31,491 nt of DNA. It comes from Dicyema japonicum (lineage: Eukaryota; Dicyemida; Rhombozoa; Dicyemidae). The position numbers and the translations under genes are program-made. Shown here piece by piece: positions 19,170 through 29,800 of this stretch (position 1 is the first letter of the stretch; every line of letters begins with the position of its first letter). The stretch spans positions 809,684-841,174 of the forward strand of contig RDEW01000024.1 in NCBI GenBank assembly GCA_011109175.1, written 5' to 3'. The notes beneath the pieces are model-generated. The model had not been told where the DNA came from and did no database searches. It saw only the letters and a program-made list of their open reading frames with translations.

Positions 19170-19490
19170 AACTGGGTGGCATAGTGGTAAGTTTTCGGCT
19201 TAAGTGGCTTAGTCTACGGGTTCGAATCTCGCTGCTTTTCACCTGGTGCAATGTCCCACGCATCTACGATGCTAAAAGGCTTGACGAGTGATGCCAGTGG
19301 ACTCTCACTGCGGAACTAGATTGTCTAGAAAGGACACTCACACAAGAAAAAAAAAGAAGTGAAGATCATTCCTTGGTTCTACGATTAGTTAAAATTAACT
19401 GTTCTTTACTTAAATAAAGTGTGTGTCCTGCCTATGAGGAGCTAATACCACGGCTCCGTGAAAAAAGGCTGTTATTATTATTATTAGTCC
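19170..19490 (+). repeat. tRNA-derived SINE with TTA-repeat tail
   Basis: The head at 19174-19240 has an A box (GGTGGCATAGTGGTAAG) and, 38 bases on, a B box (GGGTTCGAATC). The body (AGATTGTCTAGAAAGGACACTC..., TTTACTTAAATAAAGTGTG, CTGCCTATGAGGAG) is related to the repeat at 10256-10650. It ends with TTATTATTATTATTA at about 19470. Non-autonomous, Pol III-type; it would depend on a LINE for copying. Confidence 0.8.
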
Positions 19491-19712
19491 TTAGTTTGGC
19501 TGAATAGCATGGCTCCAATAAGTATTTGATAACGAAAGTCAAAAGAAAAGACAGATTATCGGTAAGCATATGACAAACAATTAAATCAAAAGGGCTTGAT
19601 TTGTCACTTCGCATTCGCTGGATTCATTGGAACTGCTGTAACCAGAGATCCATTTAAATTAAATAATTTTTATTAATAATTTAAAAGAAATATAAATTAT
19701 TGTTTACAAGGA

Positions 19713-20400
19713 ATGCAGAGGCACTATGTTCGACAAACATTCCTCCATATTCAGGAATTTGATGGATTGTATAGTCAACGTATCCGTTCCTCCCCCAAGT
19801 TCCTATGGAAAAGGATTTTCATGGATTTATCTGCTCTAGATATGATGGAAAACTTGTTGATGTCCAGAGATTTAAATGCCAAGCACCCTTCGTGATAAGA
19901 GAAACAACCTCCAGACACAAGGGGATTTCATATAATCTTCCAATTAGAAAATCTGTCCATTATGAACGACCCCCAACTAGGAATACACGAACCTCGTATA
20001 ATAGCATGGATTCCGTTACATCACCAGATATTAAGTTATGTTATCCATGGCTTGCTCCGTTTATATGCTGGCCTGAAAACTATGACTTACAAAGCGACCA
20101 TAATCTTATTCTGATCAGATCAATTGTATACCAATGACGTGGTCAAAACACGTCAATTTTTATGACTAAACTATTGCTGACTGGACAAGATTCAGAAGAT
20201 ACGTGGACTCGGCCTTATTGAATTTCCATCAGAATAATGTCAACTCAATTGATAGAGGAGTCTGTCATTTTAATAAGGTGATTCTGGAAGGGAGAAAACT
20301 ATTTGTCAGATAAGGAATCTTAAAGCTCACCAAGAAGAAATTTGATGCAAGCACAATCAAACTAATAAAAGAAAGGAATTATTGTTACTATGGGCAAGTA
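19713..20400 (+). pseudogene. LINE relic: endonuclease C-terminal half and linker
   Basis: 'SRDLNAKHPS' stands for the GD-x-NA-x-H motif of AP-type endonucleases. After a frame change (open frame 19805-20137) follow 'TSPDIKLCYPW' and 'YDLQSDHNLILI', the SPDI and SDH catalytic-end motifs. The linker 'DWTRFRRYVDSALLNFHQNN' and 'ILEGRKLFVR' (about 20177-20310) fits the post-endonuclease region of R1/CR1/Jockey-like elements. Stops and frame changes are present and no RT follows, so it is truncated and inactive. Confidence 0.8.
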
Positions 20401-20790
20401 GGGAGATTATGTTCCATCTATTCTTAAGACCACAACAGAGTTAATAAATCTGCTTCTTTTTTAAGAATATTTATCTAACACTTTTCTATGTCTGGACAAT
20501 ACTCAACGGAATTACATTTTACGTGGCCATATGGTTTTTTGGAAGATATGATAATTGATATAAGCATCGGACTAACCTATCTGACTCAGTTCATCTATCT
20601 TTCAACATATACCATAATTTGTCATAAATACTGTATATCTATGATTGAGTTATATCTATAATGGAGTTATCTAGTGCTTCGAAAAGTATATGGACAAATA
20701 CCTATAGAAATAATGAGAACATAAATTCAATCACTCAAACTAAAGAAAACTCTTGAGAGTGTAGTAATCGAGTAAAGGCATTGAATTAAG
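20401..20790. other. No recognisable gene; upstream region of the POU gene
   Basis: AT-rich with short frames. No TATA or other promoter element can be assigned with confidence. Confidence 0.4.
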
Positions 20791-21713
20791 ATGTCTGATT
20801 ATAAGTTCATCTCTCCTTCTAAACAACCTGAGGATCAACTAAGCGGTGCTTACGAGGACATCCCATTGAATGCCATAGAATATATATACCCGTACACGTG
20901 TGCTTCGCATTCTGATAAGCAATTATTAAAACTGGCAACATAATAATTTCAAAAATTATACGATTCCCAATAATGACTTCGTGGAATACGACTTCGATTA
21001 TCCCTGTAATTGCTCTCATTTGAAATTTACAGATCCCTTTTATGCAGATACCAAGAGAATTCATACAATTTCCTGAACTACAACTCTGTGGGCAATTTCG
21101 AATCCGATGAATTTTATTACTATCAAGATACCGACTATTTTTCCAGACAGGATAGTAATGGTTTATTCTGGAGTTGCCCTCATCAACCAAATGGATCACA
21201 AATCCATGCCAACAGTTATTTTGAAGTAGAAAATCCACAGTCAGACATTAGTCATTACTCCAATTTCTTTATGAGAGAGCGGCAGAAACTTGGCTATTCG
21301 CAATATGACATCGCATCGCTAATGGAGAAATATTAGTACCTCATTTGTCAATCGACGGTTTGTCGTTTTGAATATGGGAAAATGCCTTTTTTAAAAATGG
21401 AGAACCTAAGACCTCATTATGTCAATATTTTCGATCAAATAATGAGAGACAGCCTCTCTAAATCCAAGATCAGTTTGTTACCGTGTCAAGCTGTCAAGAA
21501 AAAAAGATGTTTTAAAGGAGATATCAAAAAGAAGTCGGAGTATATGTTTAATAAGAACATCTATCCGTCCAAATTAGAGATTCAAATGTTGCAAAAACCT
21601 TTAATCTACCGGAGTATACTATAAGGATTTGGTTCTCTAGCAGAAGGCAGAAAAAATGTAAATTTGATAAAAAGAACTGTAAATTTAATTTTGTTAATTA
21701 CTTCAATTTTTGA
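20791..21713 (+). pseudogene. POU-domain homeobox transcription factor, divergent, frame-disrupted
   Basis: From an ATG at 20791 ('MSDYKFISPSKQPEDQ') an acidic, Tyr/Asn-rich N-terminal part runs through two frames. From about 21070 one frame leads into a POU-specific domain (about 21241-21450): 'RERQKLGYSQYDIASLMEKY', a TAG stop at 21334-21336, then 'CQSTVCRFE' (21346-21372), the hallmark SQ-T-x-CRFE motif, and 'FLKMENLRP'. A linker precedes the POU homeodomain: 'KKKRCFKGDIKKKSEY', 'YPSKLEIQMLQK', then after loss of one base at about 21599-21604 helix 3 'TIRIWFSSRRQKK' (21627-21656), and a stop at 21711. POU factors bind octamer-like DNA in the nucleus; in usual family members helix 3 reads V-R-V-WF-C-NRRQKEKR. 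Ser-Ser replaces Cys-Asn here. No intron is needed inside the domains. A fast-evolving gene hit by sequence errors, or a recent pseudogene. The family call is strong. Confidence 0.8.
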
Positions 21714-21912
21714 CTCATAAATTAAAAATTTGACTTGTTTATGCAGACGATACACGTTGAGCTCAATTTGATAGCATTTTGTGTTTCGAAAAAATAACCA
21801 GTTAGCTAAGTGATTAATTTGTCTGAAGGTTGAGATCGTAACGTTCTTGTAATGGTTCTTCTTCTAGTGAACATGAACAAGGCTATAGACTCGGGAGACT
21901 TCTACGTGTGTG
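21714..21912. other. Short intergenic interval
   Basis: No coding signal. It separates the POU gene from a LINE relic on the opposite strand; the two 3' ends face each other. Confidence 0.4.
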
Positions 21913-22480
21913 TCAAACAGAGATCCAATCACTTGTCACATCCAAGATTCTTTGACATCTTTTGAAAAAAATGTCGACCTTGTTTAACTTCAAGGTGACT
22001 GTCTTTCTTTTAATCTTTTGTCCGAGGTAAAAGGGACGTGGATATTTATTCTGAGACCTTCTGAATCTCTCGATCTTCGAAGCCAACACATTATCATCCG
22101 CATGGATGAGTAAAGCGTCATTATCAGATTCAAGTGTTGGGAGACCGTCCAGAATGAGGTTAATTAGAGTAAAGAATAAAAAAGATCCTTGAGGGACTCC
22201 GTTGGGGAGGAGACGCGAGATTGATTTCTGACCTCCGAGGCATACACGTCCCCTTAGGAAGTTAATGATCCAAAGCTTGAACTCCCCTGGGATCTCCGAT
22301 TGAAACATTTTTTTCGATAGACTCTTCCTCGAGACTTAGTCAAAAGCTTTGTATATGTCAATCTAGCAGATCGCTGTTTTTAAGTCCCTAGGCGAACAAT
22401 CTTCACGAGTGCGCTCAAGGGCCTGCTCTGCAGCCGTCAAGGCGGATTAGGCCAAACTCGAAAAATACGACGACCCTCCT
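21913..22480 (-). pseudogene. LINE reverse transcriptase relic
   Basis: From 22480: 'TAAEQALERTREDCS', motif A as 'IDIYKAFD' (about 22360-22340, with adjacent stops), the open frame 22308-21913 with 'WIINFLRGRVCLGGQKS', motif B 'SRLLPNGVPQGS', 'LINLILDGLPTLE' and a damaged motif C 'LIHADDNVLAS', where the first residue of the usual (F/Y)ADD is His. It is close to the relic at 14880-15640. Inactive. Confidence 0.85.
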
Positions 22481-22959
22481 GATAATATCTAATTTTTCCC
22501 CTTGATATGGAGACTTCCTGATCCTACTCCCCCTCTACATTAGAGTTTTTCAAACGATTTAGAAACCGGATCAACTCATATCCTGGAGATCTCCTCGAAC
22601 GCAGCTAGCTGTTCGAGCGAATTTCGCTGGCAATTCTGAGAAGGAACAGCCACGCAGTGAAGGTGGCAGCTAACTAATGTTTTGTTATTATCATTTTTAA
22701 TTAAAAAAGTGTACATAATTAAAAAATAAACTGAATTTTATAATTGGCTGGCTCATCCAAAATTTCTGCCAGAAACCTTAGCCTTGTTTGGTTCTTCACT
22801 TAGTCTTAATTCAGTTTATTAAATACCTTAAAAATTAATTTAATATTAATTTATTTTTAAAAATTGGTTTACATTGTGGTATACCATTTAATAATATTTT
22901 ATTTATTAGCGTGTCGCTAAATTTAACTTAGTTTTTGAAAGCATGGCTATTTTCTTTTT
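22481..22959. other. No recognisable gene
   Basis: 22490-22680 may hold more of the LINE relic's 5' side, but no motif was found. 22680-22920 is AT-rich. Confidence 0.4.
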
Positions 22960-23400
22960 AACATGGAGTCCATAACTTTGTTTTTAAGAACATTACGTCC
23001 CTCGTCTTCAAAAAAATGGACTACATAACTTTGTTTAAGAACATTACTTCTTTCATCTTCAAAAACACCCAAATATCGATTTTACTCACTCCTTCCAGAG
23101 TTCACAAAATGACAACGATTTAACTTTAGAGACTGAATTTTCAAAGTTCATCTCCAAGCCGGCAACATGAAAGAAATCGCGAACAACTTTCATCATTTTA
23201 ATAATAGTATTTTAGCCCAGTGAAATTTAGCTGAATGTAATATCCCAAGTTGTTGGTTATAATGTCCGAGATTTGTCCCGGCAACTATCGGGTGAAGCTC
23301 TCTTCCAAAGCGATCTTTTTGACAATATATACAATTTTGTTTTTAAATAAAACAAAGTTATTTCTTTTTTTAAAGTAAATTGGTTTGCTATGCACGTGGN
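22960..23400 (+). repeat. Dispersed repeat of about 390 bp, copy 2, with a partial tandem unit
   Basis: 23013-23400 matches 17104-17495. Just before it, a unit of about 50 bp (ATGGAGTCCATAACTTTG... then ATGGACTACATAACTTTG...) is repeated in tandem. The copy ends at the N at 23400. The minus-strand frame with 'VVRDFFHVAGLEMNFENS' is shared with copy 1, suggesting an old coding segment of a transposable element. Confidence 0.8.
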
Positions 23401-23630
23401 ACGACGTTGTCCCCTGGGAAATATTGTTGGATCCTCTTGATGCCGGCCAGGCATTGGGCGCTTCTTCAGTAAGGTGGATCCAGTGCGCCATCAGAAGGAA
23501 GGAAAATAATTTTGACAAACTCTCCACTTGGCACCACGGAAAATTTTCGTTCGAGAAAAATAATTTAAAAATACACATGTAAAGTATTTTAAATAAAATA
23601 ATTGTTTAACCAAAAAATAAATTAAATAAA
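23401..23630 (-). repeat. Dispersed repeat segment next to a one-N gap
   Basis: 23390-23510 is the inverted match of 14155-14285. The overlapping ORFs here (23257-23582, both strands) show no domain and cross the N, so I do not call them genes. Confidence 0.5.
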
Positions 23631-23633
23631 TTA

Positions 23634-23759
23634 TGGTGCCCCTAAGCGGGGTCATTAAATTTTAAATTCAAAAAATTAGTAGGAAATTCGTCATTAGAAA
23701 AATGCCCAAAATACGGGTGCCCCATAACCGAGGTGTGCCCTAAACCGGGGTCCGACTGT
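23634..23759 (-). mobile_element. Terminal inverted repeat end of a pogo/Tigger-like DNA transposon
   Basis: Read on the minus strand from 23757 the end is CAGTCGGACCCCGGTTTAGG, followed by a second CGGTTATGGGGCACCC unit and, further in, another GCGG/GGGGCACC unit, with TA just outside. CAGTCGGAC-type ends with internal reiteration and TA target duplication are typical of pogo/Tigger elements. The opposite terminus and an intact transposase were not found. Confidence 0.6.
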
Positions 23760-24127
23760 AATAATAAATTTGATAATCTAGGACACTTAAATCTGCGGCA
23801 AAGCTCCAAATCTGGGACTGTCTAGACTAATCCGGGCTAATGGTAGCCTACTTATGAGGAACTTATTTTATAAGGTTTTACTACTAATAGAAGTCTTGCA
23901 CAATGATTTTTACAACAAATAGAAGACTAACAAACTCTGCACCTCTTTTTACTCTTCATGGAGACTTAATTCCCTCCAAACTCTATCGAGTTATAGGGTA
24001 TCTTTAAGACCCCCTCATGTCATTCAATAAATAATTAGCACCGTCACATTTTCTTCTCTACAAAAACTAAACTTTGTAGAACACTTCCTGAATACTACAA
24101 AAATTGTTTCTACTCTACTCTAAACTC
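23760..24127. other. No recognisable gene
   Basis: AT-rich DNA with short frames only. Confidence 0.4.
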
Positions 24128-25130
24128 ACTATAATACATACAACCGACAATCAGTTTACTGTGCTGCATGGGGGACACTCCTGTTCAATACGAACCTGAA
24201 GAAGATTAATGTCTTGCAAACAACAGTCATAGGGACCGTATAAAGGTTTTTCTCTTCCCCGATAATTCCAACTCCTTTCGAAGAACTAGTGGGGAGAACG
24301 GGAGACCTATTGACAGCTCCGAAAATCCCAAAAATGTCTCGTATATACAGAAGTGCGTCGGTTCTCGGGACGAACGCCGAACCAAGATGAGACGACTGTT
24401 TAAGGAGGCCAGGATCACCTGACAGCTGAAGCTCTACGGAAAACTCTAACTCAATGAGGATAAGTCGGTTTAGACGGCACAATGATCAGCTATACACAGT
24501 GGGAGTAACGAGAGTGTGGTCACTCCGTTACTTTGGGTCACAATCGATCACGAAGACACATTCCTTAATGACATTAAAGTAAGAAAGAAAAGATCTTTCC
24601 AGGGCCTTTTATGTACCCGCGAATTACAAGTCTACAAGGAGACCTTCATGTTTATCTTCCAGGGGATTATTCTGCCTAGCTTACTATATGGGTGTGAGGG
24701 ATGGTACTTCTCAACAAAGAAGGACAAAATATTTTCGTTTATGGAGTAAAAAGAAGAGCGGAAATTAATATGGCAGTGGGCATCGATGATTTGAGCGAGG
24801 AAGAGGGTAAACTACTAAACTCGATTCATAAGGTGGTGGAAGACAGGATCGATGGCTTTCGGATGAGAACCGAAATCCTGAACTCCTACTAATAATTAAC
24901 TAGAAGATGGAACTGTGTGGATTGCCTCCCTCCCCCAACCTTGATATAACTGCATCAAGGCTCTGCTTCAGAAAAAGTTGAGACCTTAAAGATGAAAAAA
25001 GTACAAATTTTTCGATGGACAGTTCATTTTGAACGAGTCGCCGAGGAAACGTCAGGAATTAAAGGAAGCAGGTCACTGACCATGCTTAACAGAATCGGCT
25101 CATCTCAAAGAGGAGAAATGATAGGATGAA
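24128..25130 (+). pseudogene. LINE C-terminal relic(s)
   Basis: Plus-strand pieces: 'YCAAWGTLLFNTNLKKINVL' (about 24156-24215), like the segment of CR1-type elements in which a partly aromatic YAAPVW motif precedes the KLQ-x-x-QN motif; 'VTIDHEDTFLNDIKVRKKRS' and 'IILPSLLYGCEGW' (24540-24700), like the YLG-x-x-I...LLYG-x-E-x-W segment; and 'KVQIFRWTVHFERVAEE' (about 25000-25045), like the R-W-x-GH-x-x-R segment near the C-terminus. Stops and frame changes are frequent. The first and second pieces may come from different elements placed side by side. Confidence 0.65.
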
Positions 25131-25671
25131 TAGAATTGCAGGTGATTCTTGTTTAAATAATACGAATAATGAATATAAAAATTAAAAAAAATGTTTTATA
25201 AATTTTATTGTAAAAAATAGTTTGGTCAACCATTTCATTTTCCAAATAAAATGAGCTACATTCAATCAATAATTTTGATGGGATGTTGGTTTGCAGAAGA
25301 TCACGATCTCCAAAATAATATGGAAAAAATTAATAATTTCAGATATTTAATGAATAAAACTTCAGAAATGTATTTTTTATTAACAAATATTAATATTTTT
25401 AAAACCTCGCAGTTCTGGTAGCTCTGAACTGTGACATATTTTAACATCAATTGAAAACTTTTTAAATTTCATATTTTTAATTTAATTTTCTCGACAACGC
25501 TCGCATCTCGTCGAAGCAAGCCTTCGTCGATACTGGATCCTCCACAAAATCCAAATATTTCATCCTTTATCTGCTTTATGTACATTTTTTCTGTCTACAG
25601 CGACTCTGAGCAACTGATCTAGTCCAGAATAGTTCATAGCCAATGTTCTTAATGAGCCATTAGTGATGACT
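25131..25671. other. AT-rich stretch; may contain more of the hAT relic
   Basis: No motif seen in 25131-25500. The minus-strand frame just below 25671 shows no recognisable domain. Confidence 0.35.
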
Positions 25672-25925
25672 TTAAGCCAACAATTCGATATCAGGCTTGA
25701 TTTGACTTAAATGAAGTCGAACATCACAAACTTTCAATTTATTTCGCTCACTTTTTAATAAATAATTAAGTGAGCTGAATCCACTTTCAAGAAGATATGA
25801 AGTCTGAAAGTACAAGATTATCTGAGAGATCGAATTCCAAATTTTAATCTTCAAATTCTGCCAAAACTGAGAAATTGAGATTTTCTGAAAGTTAATTTCA
25901 TAAAATGTGTTATTTTTTGAGATCT
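25672..25925 (-). pseudogene. hAT transposase C-terminal (dimerisation) fragment
   Basis: One frame from about 25890 to the stop at 25672 reads 'ISQFWQNLKIKIWNSISQI', 'SYLLESGFSSLNYLLKSERN' and 'LHLSQIKPDIELL'. It matches the conserved end of ZBED/SCAND3-like hAT transposases, in which YLCE-x-GFS precedes K-x-x-RN-x-L and then L-x-x-x-x-PDI. The catalytic core and terminal repeats are not visible. Confidence 0.75.
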
Positions 25926-26044
25926 CTCTAATTCGGAATCAGAGTTTAAAACTATGGATTTGAATGATCAATCTTCCATTAAAAATATTAAAAATTTAGA
26001 TTTTATCAAAAAAGATTTTATTATTCTTTCAACATTTTTTATTA

Positions 26045-26345
26045 TTGTTACATGATTACTTTGTGACATCAAAGATACCTAAAAGTAGTCTTATTTCTAC
26101 TAACCTCGTTAAGTTTCGAAAAAAGTCAAATCAAAAAAAAAATTTGCGATGCATTAAAATCGTTGAGGACCTAAAAGCCATAGGCAGGGAGTTGAAAACA
26201 ATGGATGACCTCGATGAACTAAGAGATCTTGCGAAACGGAGAAACCTTTGGATGCGATTGGTGCAAAGGATGGCCGGCGCGGCACAAGGGAACCTTAATT
26301 GACTTTTGTTTTTTTATGAGTTCTCGGCAGTGCTGATAATAATAA
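26045..26345 (+). pseudogene. 3' end of a LINE related to the intact copy
   Basis: The end of frame 26045-26302 reads 'DLDELRDLAKRRNLWMRLVQ' and 'AGAAQGNLN', matching the C-terminus of the intact element. The 3' UTR keeps TTCTCGGCAGTGCT and then TAATAATAATTA. Heavily 5'-truncated. Confidence 0.85.
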
Positions 26346-26428
26346 TTAAAATCGTTGCTATCATCTCCTAATTTCAGAAATTCAACAAATGTACATAAAA
26401 AGTGACAAATCTGTTCAATGCAATTCCA

Positions 26429-26600
26429 TTTGATAACGGGCGAACCTAAGTCAATTTCATTTTTAAGGGAATAATACGTATGCACGTTTTTTCCGCGTCA
26501 ATTCAAAAAATCCCTTTGATAACGGGCGAACCTAAGTCAATTTCATTTTTACGGGAATAATACGTATGCACGTTTTTTCCGCGTCAATTCAAAAATTATT
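26429..26600. repeat. 86-bp tandem duplication
   Basis: Two adjacent units starting TTTGATAACGGGCGAACC at 26429 and 26515 differ at very few bases (for example TTTTTAAGGG against TTTTTACGGG). Confidence 0.85.
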
Positions 26601-26829
26601 AAATACGCGGGCATATTTTCTGTTGAATTTTATTTATAATTTTTATGACAATATTTTAAGTTTCATTAAGTACACTAGTTTTACTAATTCGGAAGATTTC
26701 CTCTAGTGAATTTGTCTTATAGACATTTCTACAGAGGGGGATATAACACTCTCCACTAAAAAGTTGTCAATTTTTTAAAAACCGCTTTAAGGAGAATGAA
26801 AAAGTAACGAAATTTACCAAAGTCATCAA
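26601..26829. other. No gene seen
   Basis: AT-rich DNA between the tandem unit and the LINE tail. No target-site duplication matching the 5' flank of the intact LINE was identified. Confidence 0.4.
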
Positions 26830-29800
26830 ATATTATTTTATTATTTTATTTAAAGCACTCCCGAGAAGTCATAAAATTAATCAAGCCTCCCTTGTGCCGT
26901 ATTTCTAGCCATCCTCTCTATCAGCCTTTTCCAGGACCCTCTACTTCGTGCCAGTTCCCTTAAGGTATCTAGGTCGTTTGCGGAAGTGAGCTTCAGTCCC
27001 ACAGCGGACAGGTCTCCATTCAAAATAGTTGGGAGTGTGACTCTTGGTCTTCCACGGAAACCGGCTCCCGTATGCATTAGGTAGTTTTCCATGGCGATAT
27101 TCGCGGGTACTTGAGCATTTAGACGTAAGATATGTCCAAAGAGACTCCATCTTGATCTGAAGATCTCCTCGGATAGTATACCAGATTTGCACTTCGAGTA
27201 GAGGTCATTGTTTGAGATCTTCTTAGGCCACTTGATCTTGATTACTGAATTCAATTGTGTCCTGTGGAAAGCGTCAAGACGGTCCATCTCTTGTTTAGAG
27301 ATTCCCCAAGTGCCTGAATTGTAGGTCAGGACGGGGATGACAAAAGCCTTATATATTCTGAGTTTGGTGTTTAATCCCATCCTTTTCTTATGACCCCACA
27401 TATTCGATACTTTCTTTAGTGCACACATTGCGAGGATTTTCCTCCGAGAAACATCTTCTGAGTCCCCGAGAAGCGAACCCACCTTCTTTTGCTTTCTCCA
27501 AGACTCGTCCGATCTTCGATCATTGCGTGTGAGTGTTGTGAACTCTGTTTTATCGGTGTTAACGGTTAAGAACCATTTCGAGAATACGTGTGGAAGAACG
27601 TTAAGCATCTGTTGAAGTACTTGAATATCCTCAGAAACAAAGTCCAGGTCGTCCGCGTAGATTATCTCGTTATAATTGTTGCCAACCAGGGGTCTGAACT
27701 CTCTTAGTGCGGCCTCAAGGTAGACAATAAAGAGGACCGGGGATAGTGAGTCCCCCTGTGGAACTCCACGTGAGGTCGAAAAAAAGTTAGAGGTAGAGTC
27801 ACCAATTTTGACGGCAAGTTGAGTGTTCCGCATGAGTAAGTGTATTATTTTGACATCGTCAGGCAGTAGAAAACTCTCCAACACTTCCATAAGTTTTCCA
27901 CGGTCCACCGAGTCGAACGCACGGGACATGTCGATACCAAGTATCTCAATAGATTTTTTGTATTTTTGGCACAGGGCACAATACCACCTGTGCCCCCATA
28001 CCACGTCAGCCGTGGACCTGCCCGTCCGGAATCCACTTTGGCCGTCCGAAAGAAATATGTTCACCCTCTCCTTTATTCGGTTTAAAGCAATGAGGGATAA
28101 TGTTTTTCGTATGGAGGTTAGGAGTATAATAGGTCTGAAGTTGTGAGGGGGGCCTTTACTTTTTCCCGGTTTTTGTAGTGGAATTAGCCACCCTTTTCCC
28201 AGTTCCAGTTCATCTGCACCCTCGAGAGACCGGTTGAAAATGTTAGTAATCATTTCAATTAGCTCCTCCGGGCCGTATTGTAAAAGTTCTGCAGTAATGA
28301 AGTCTGGTCCGGCAGATCTTCCGGTATTTAATTTTTTAATAGCTTGTTGAGTTTCGGATATGGTAATAGGGCTAGTTAGAGTGTACTTGTAAGACTTCCG
28401 AGATTTCATTGCTTGGTCAGCCGCGTCCTGTTTGTTGAACATAAGGTCAAAATGGGATGCCAGAACGTTTGCTTTGTTAATGGTCCCGATAACGTCGTGA
28501 CCAAGGTTGTCATGGACAGTTAACGAAATTGGACAGTTTTCTCTGCTAAGAAGCCGGATTGCTTTGAACATTCTTGGTCCGTTCTTGTACTTTAATATGT
28601 CTGAGATTTTCTCCTCAGCTTCATTTTTGGCAAGGAATCTTTGTATTTGTTTGATCTTCGTTAAGACTCTCCCTCTCTGGGTGCGCAGTACTTTGATAAC
28701 TTCCGGAGCGTTTGTGTTTTCCATCCGGAGTCTGAGCTCTTTCTGTGTTACAGAGAGTTGTCCGATATCCGGATTACATTGTTTGTGACGAGATTTGGTG
28801 ATGTGACCAAGCACACTAAAGGCTGTGTTTTGGATAGCAACCACTATTTCATCCCATAAGCTGTTTGTCGGCTGATTTTGGTTAATACTGTTGATGCTAT
28901 CTCTCAGAACTGCACTATAACGACATTTGGTGGATTCTTCGTAGCGTAACCTCTCAGTGTCGAAACGTACTGAGGTAAGGCCTTTGTGTTTCCCGTGTAT
29001 TCCATGGATTCTTTTAAGTACTAGCCGGGCGACCACAAGTTTATGATCGCTACTTGTTTCAAGTCCACCGTAAGATCTCGAGTCCTGTAGGAGGGCCTTC
29101 TGATGTTGCTTGCAGATAATATAGTCGATCTGATTGTATATATTGACTGTGTTTCCAGATTTGCCTTTTCTGGTACCAACCCACGTGGTCCTGTGTCTTG
29201 CCGGGTGCTTGAAACAAGTGTTGCATATGAGTAGGTTGAATGCCGTGCAAAATTGTATTAATGCCTCTCCGGGGATGTTACGGCGGTTTCTACCGTGGGA
29301 TCCAATACACGTTTCACCAGGTCTTGCTTTTCCGGCCCTGGCGTTCCAGTCCCCGGCGATAAAAAGAAAGTAAGAGGATGAAAGTGAGTTGTACACACTT
29401 GTGAGAGTAGAGTAAAACGTATCCAGTTCTTCGATATTCGTTGATACACGTGCTCCGGTTGGGGCATATACATTTATGATGGAGATCACTGAGTTGAGTT
29501 TGTTTCCGCATTTGATTTGTAACACCGCGACACGGTCAGATACTGCCCATACTCTTGAGACACAGTGAAATAAGTGCCGATGAACAGCAAATCCGAGCCC
29601 ATAGTGCCTGCAGTCTGGTGTGAGGGTCAAAAGGTAAAAATTCTGAAACAGTTCTGCAGATTGTTCGGTTATTTTCGTCTCTTGCAAACAACAGACAGAG
29701 ATGTTATATTTACTCAGATCACGCGCCAATTGTTGTTTCTTCCAGCACTGATTGAGGCCTCGGCAGTTGAGGGATCCAAGAGTGAGGGGAGAAACTGGTA

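Noticed and set aside
20819-21238. Minus-strand ORF of 139 codons
   Set aside because: It overlaps the POU gene on the other strand and has no domain; it is a shadow of that composition.
23257-23582. Three overlapping ORFs
   Set aside because: They cross the N at 23400, so the frame is not established, and two strands are claimed at once. Treated as repeat DNA.
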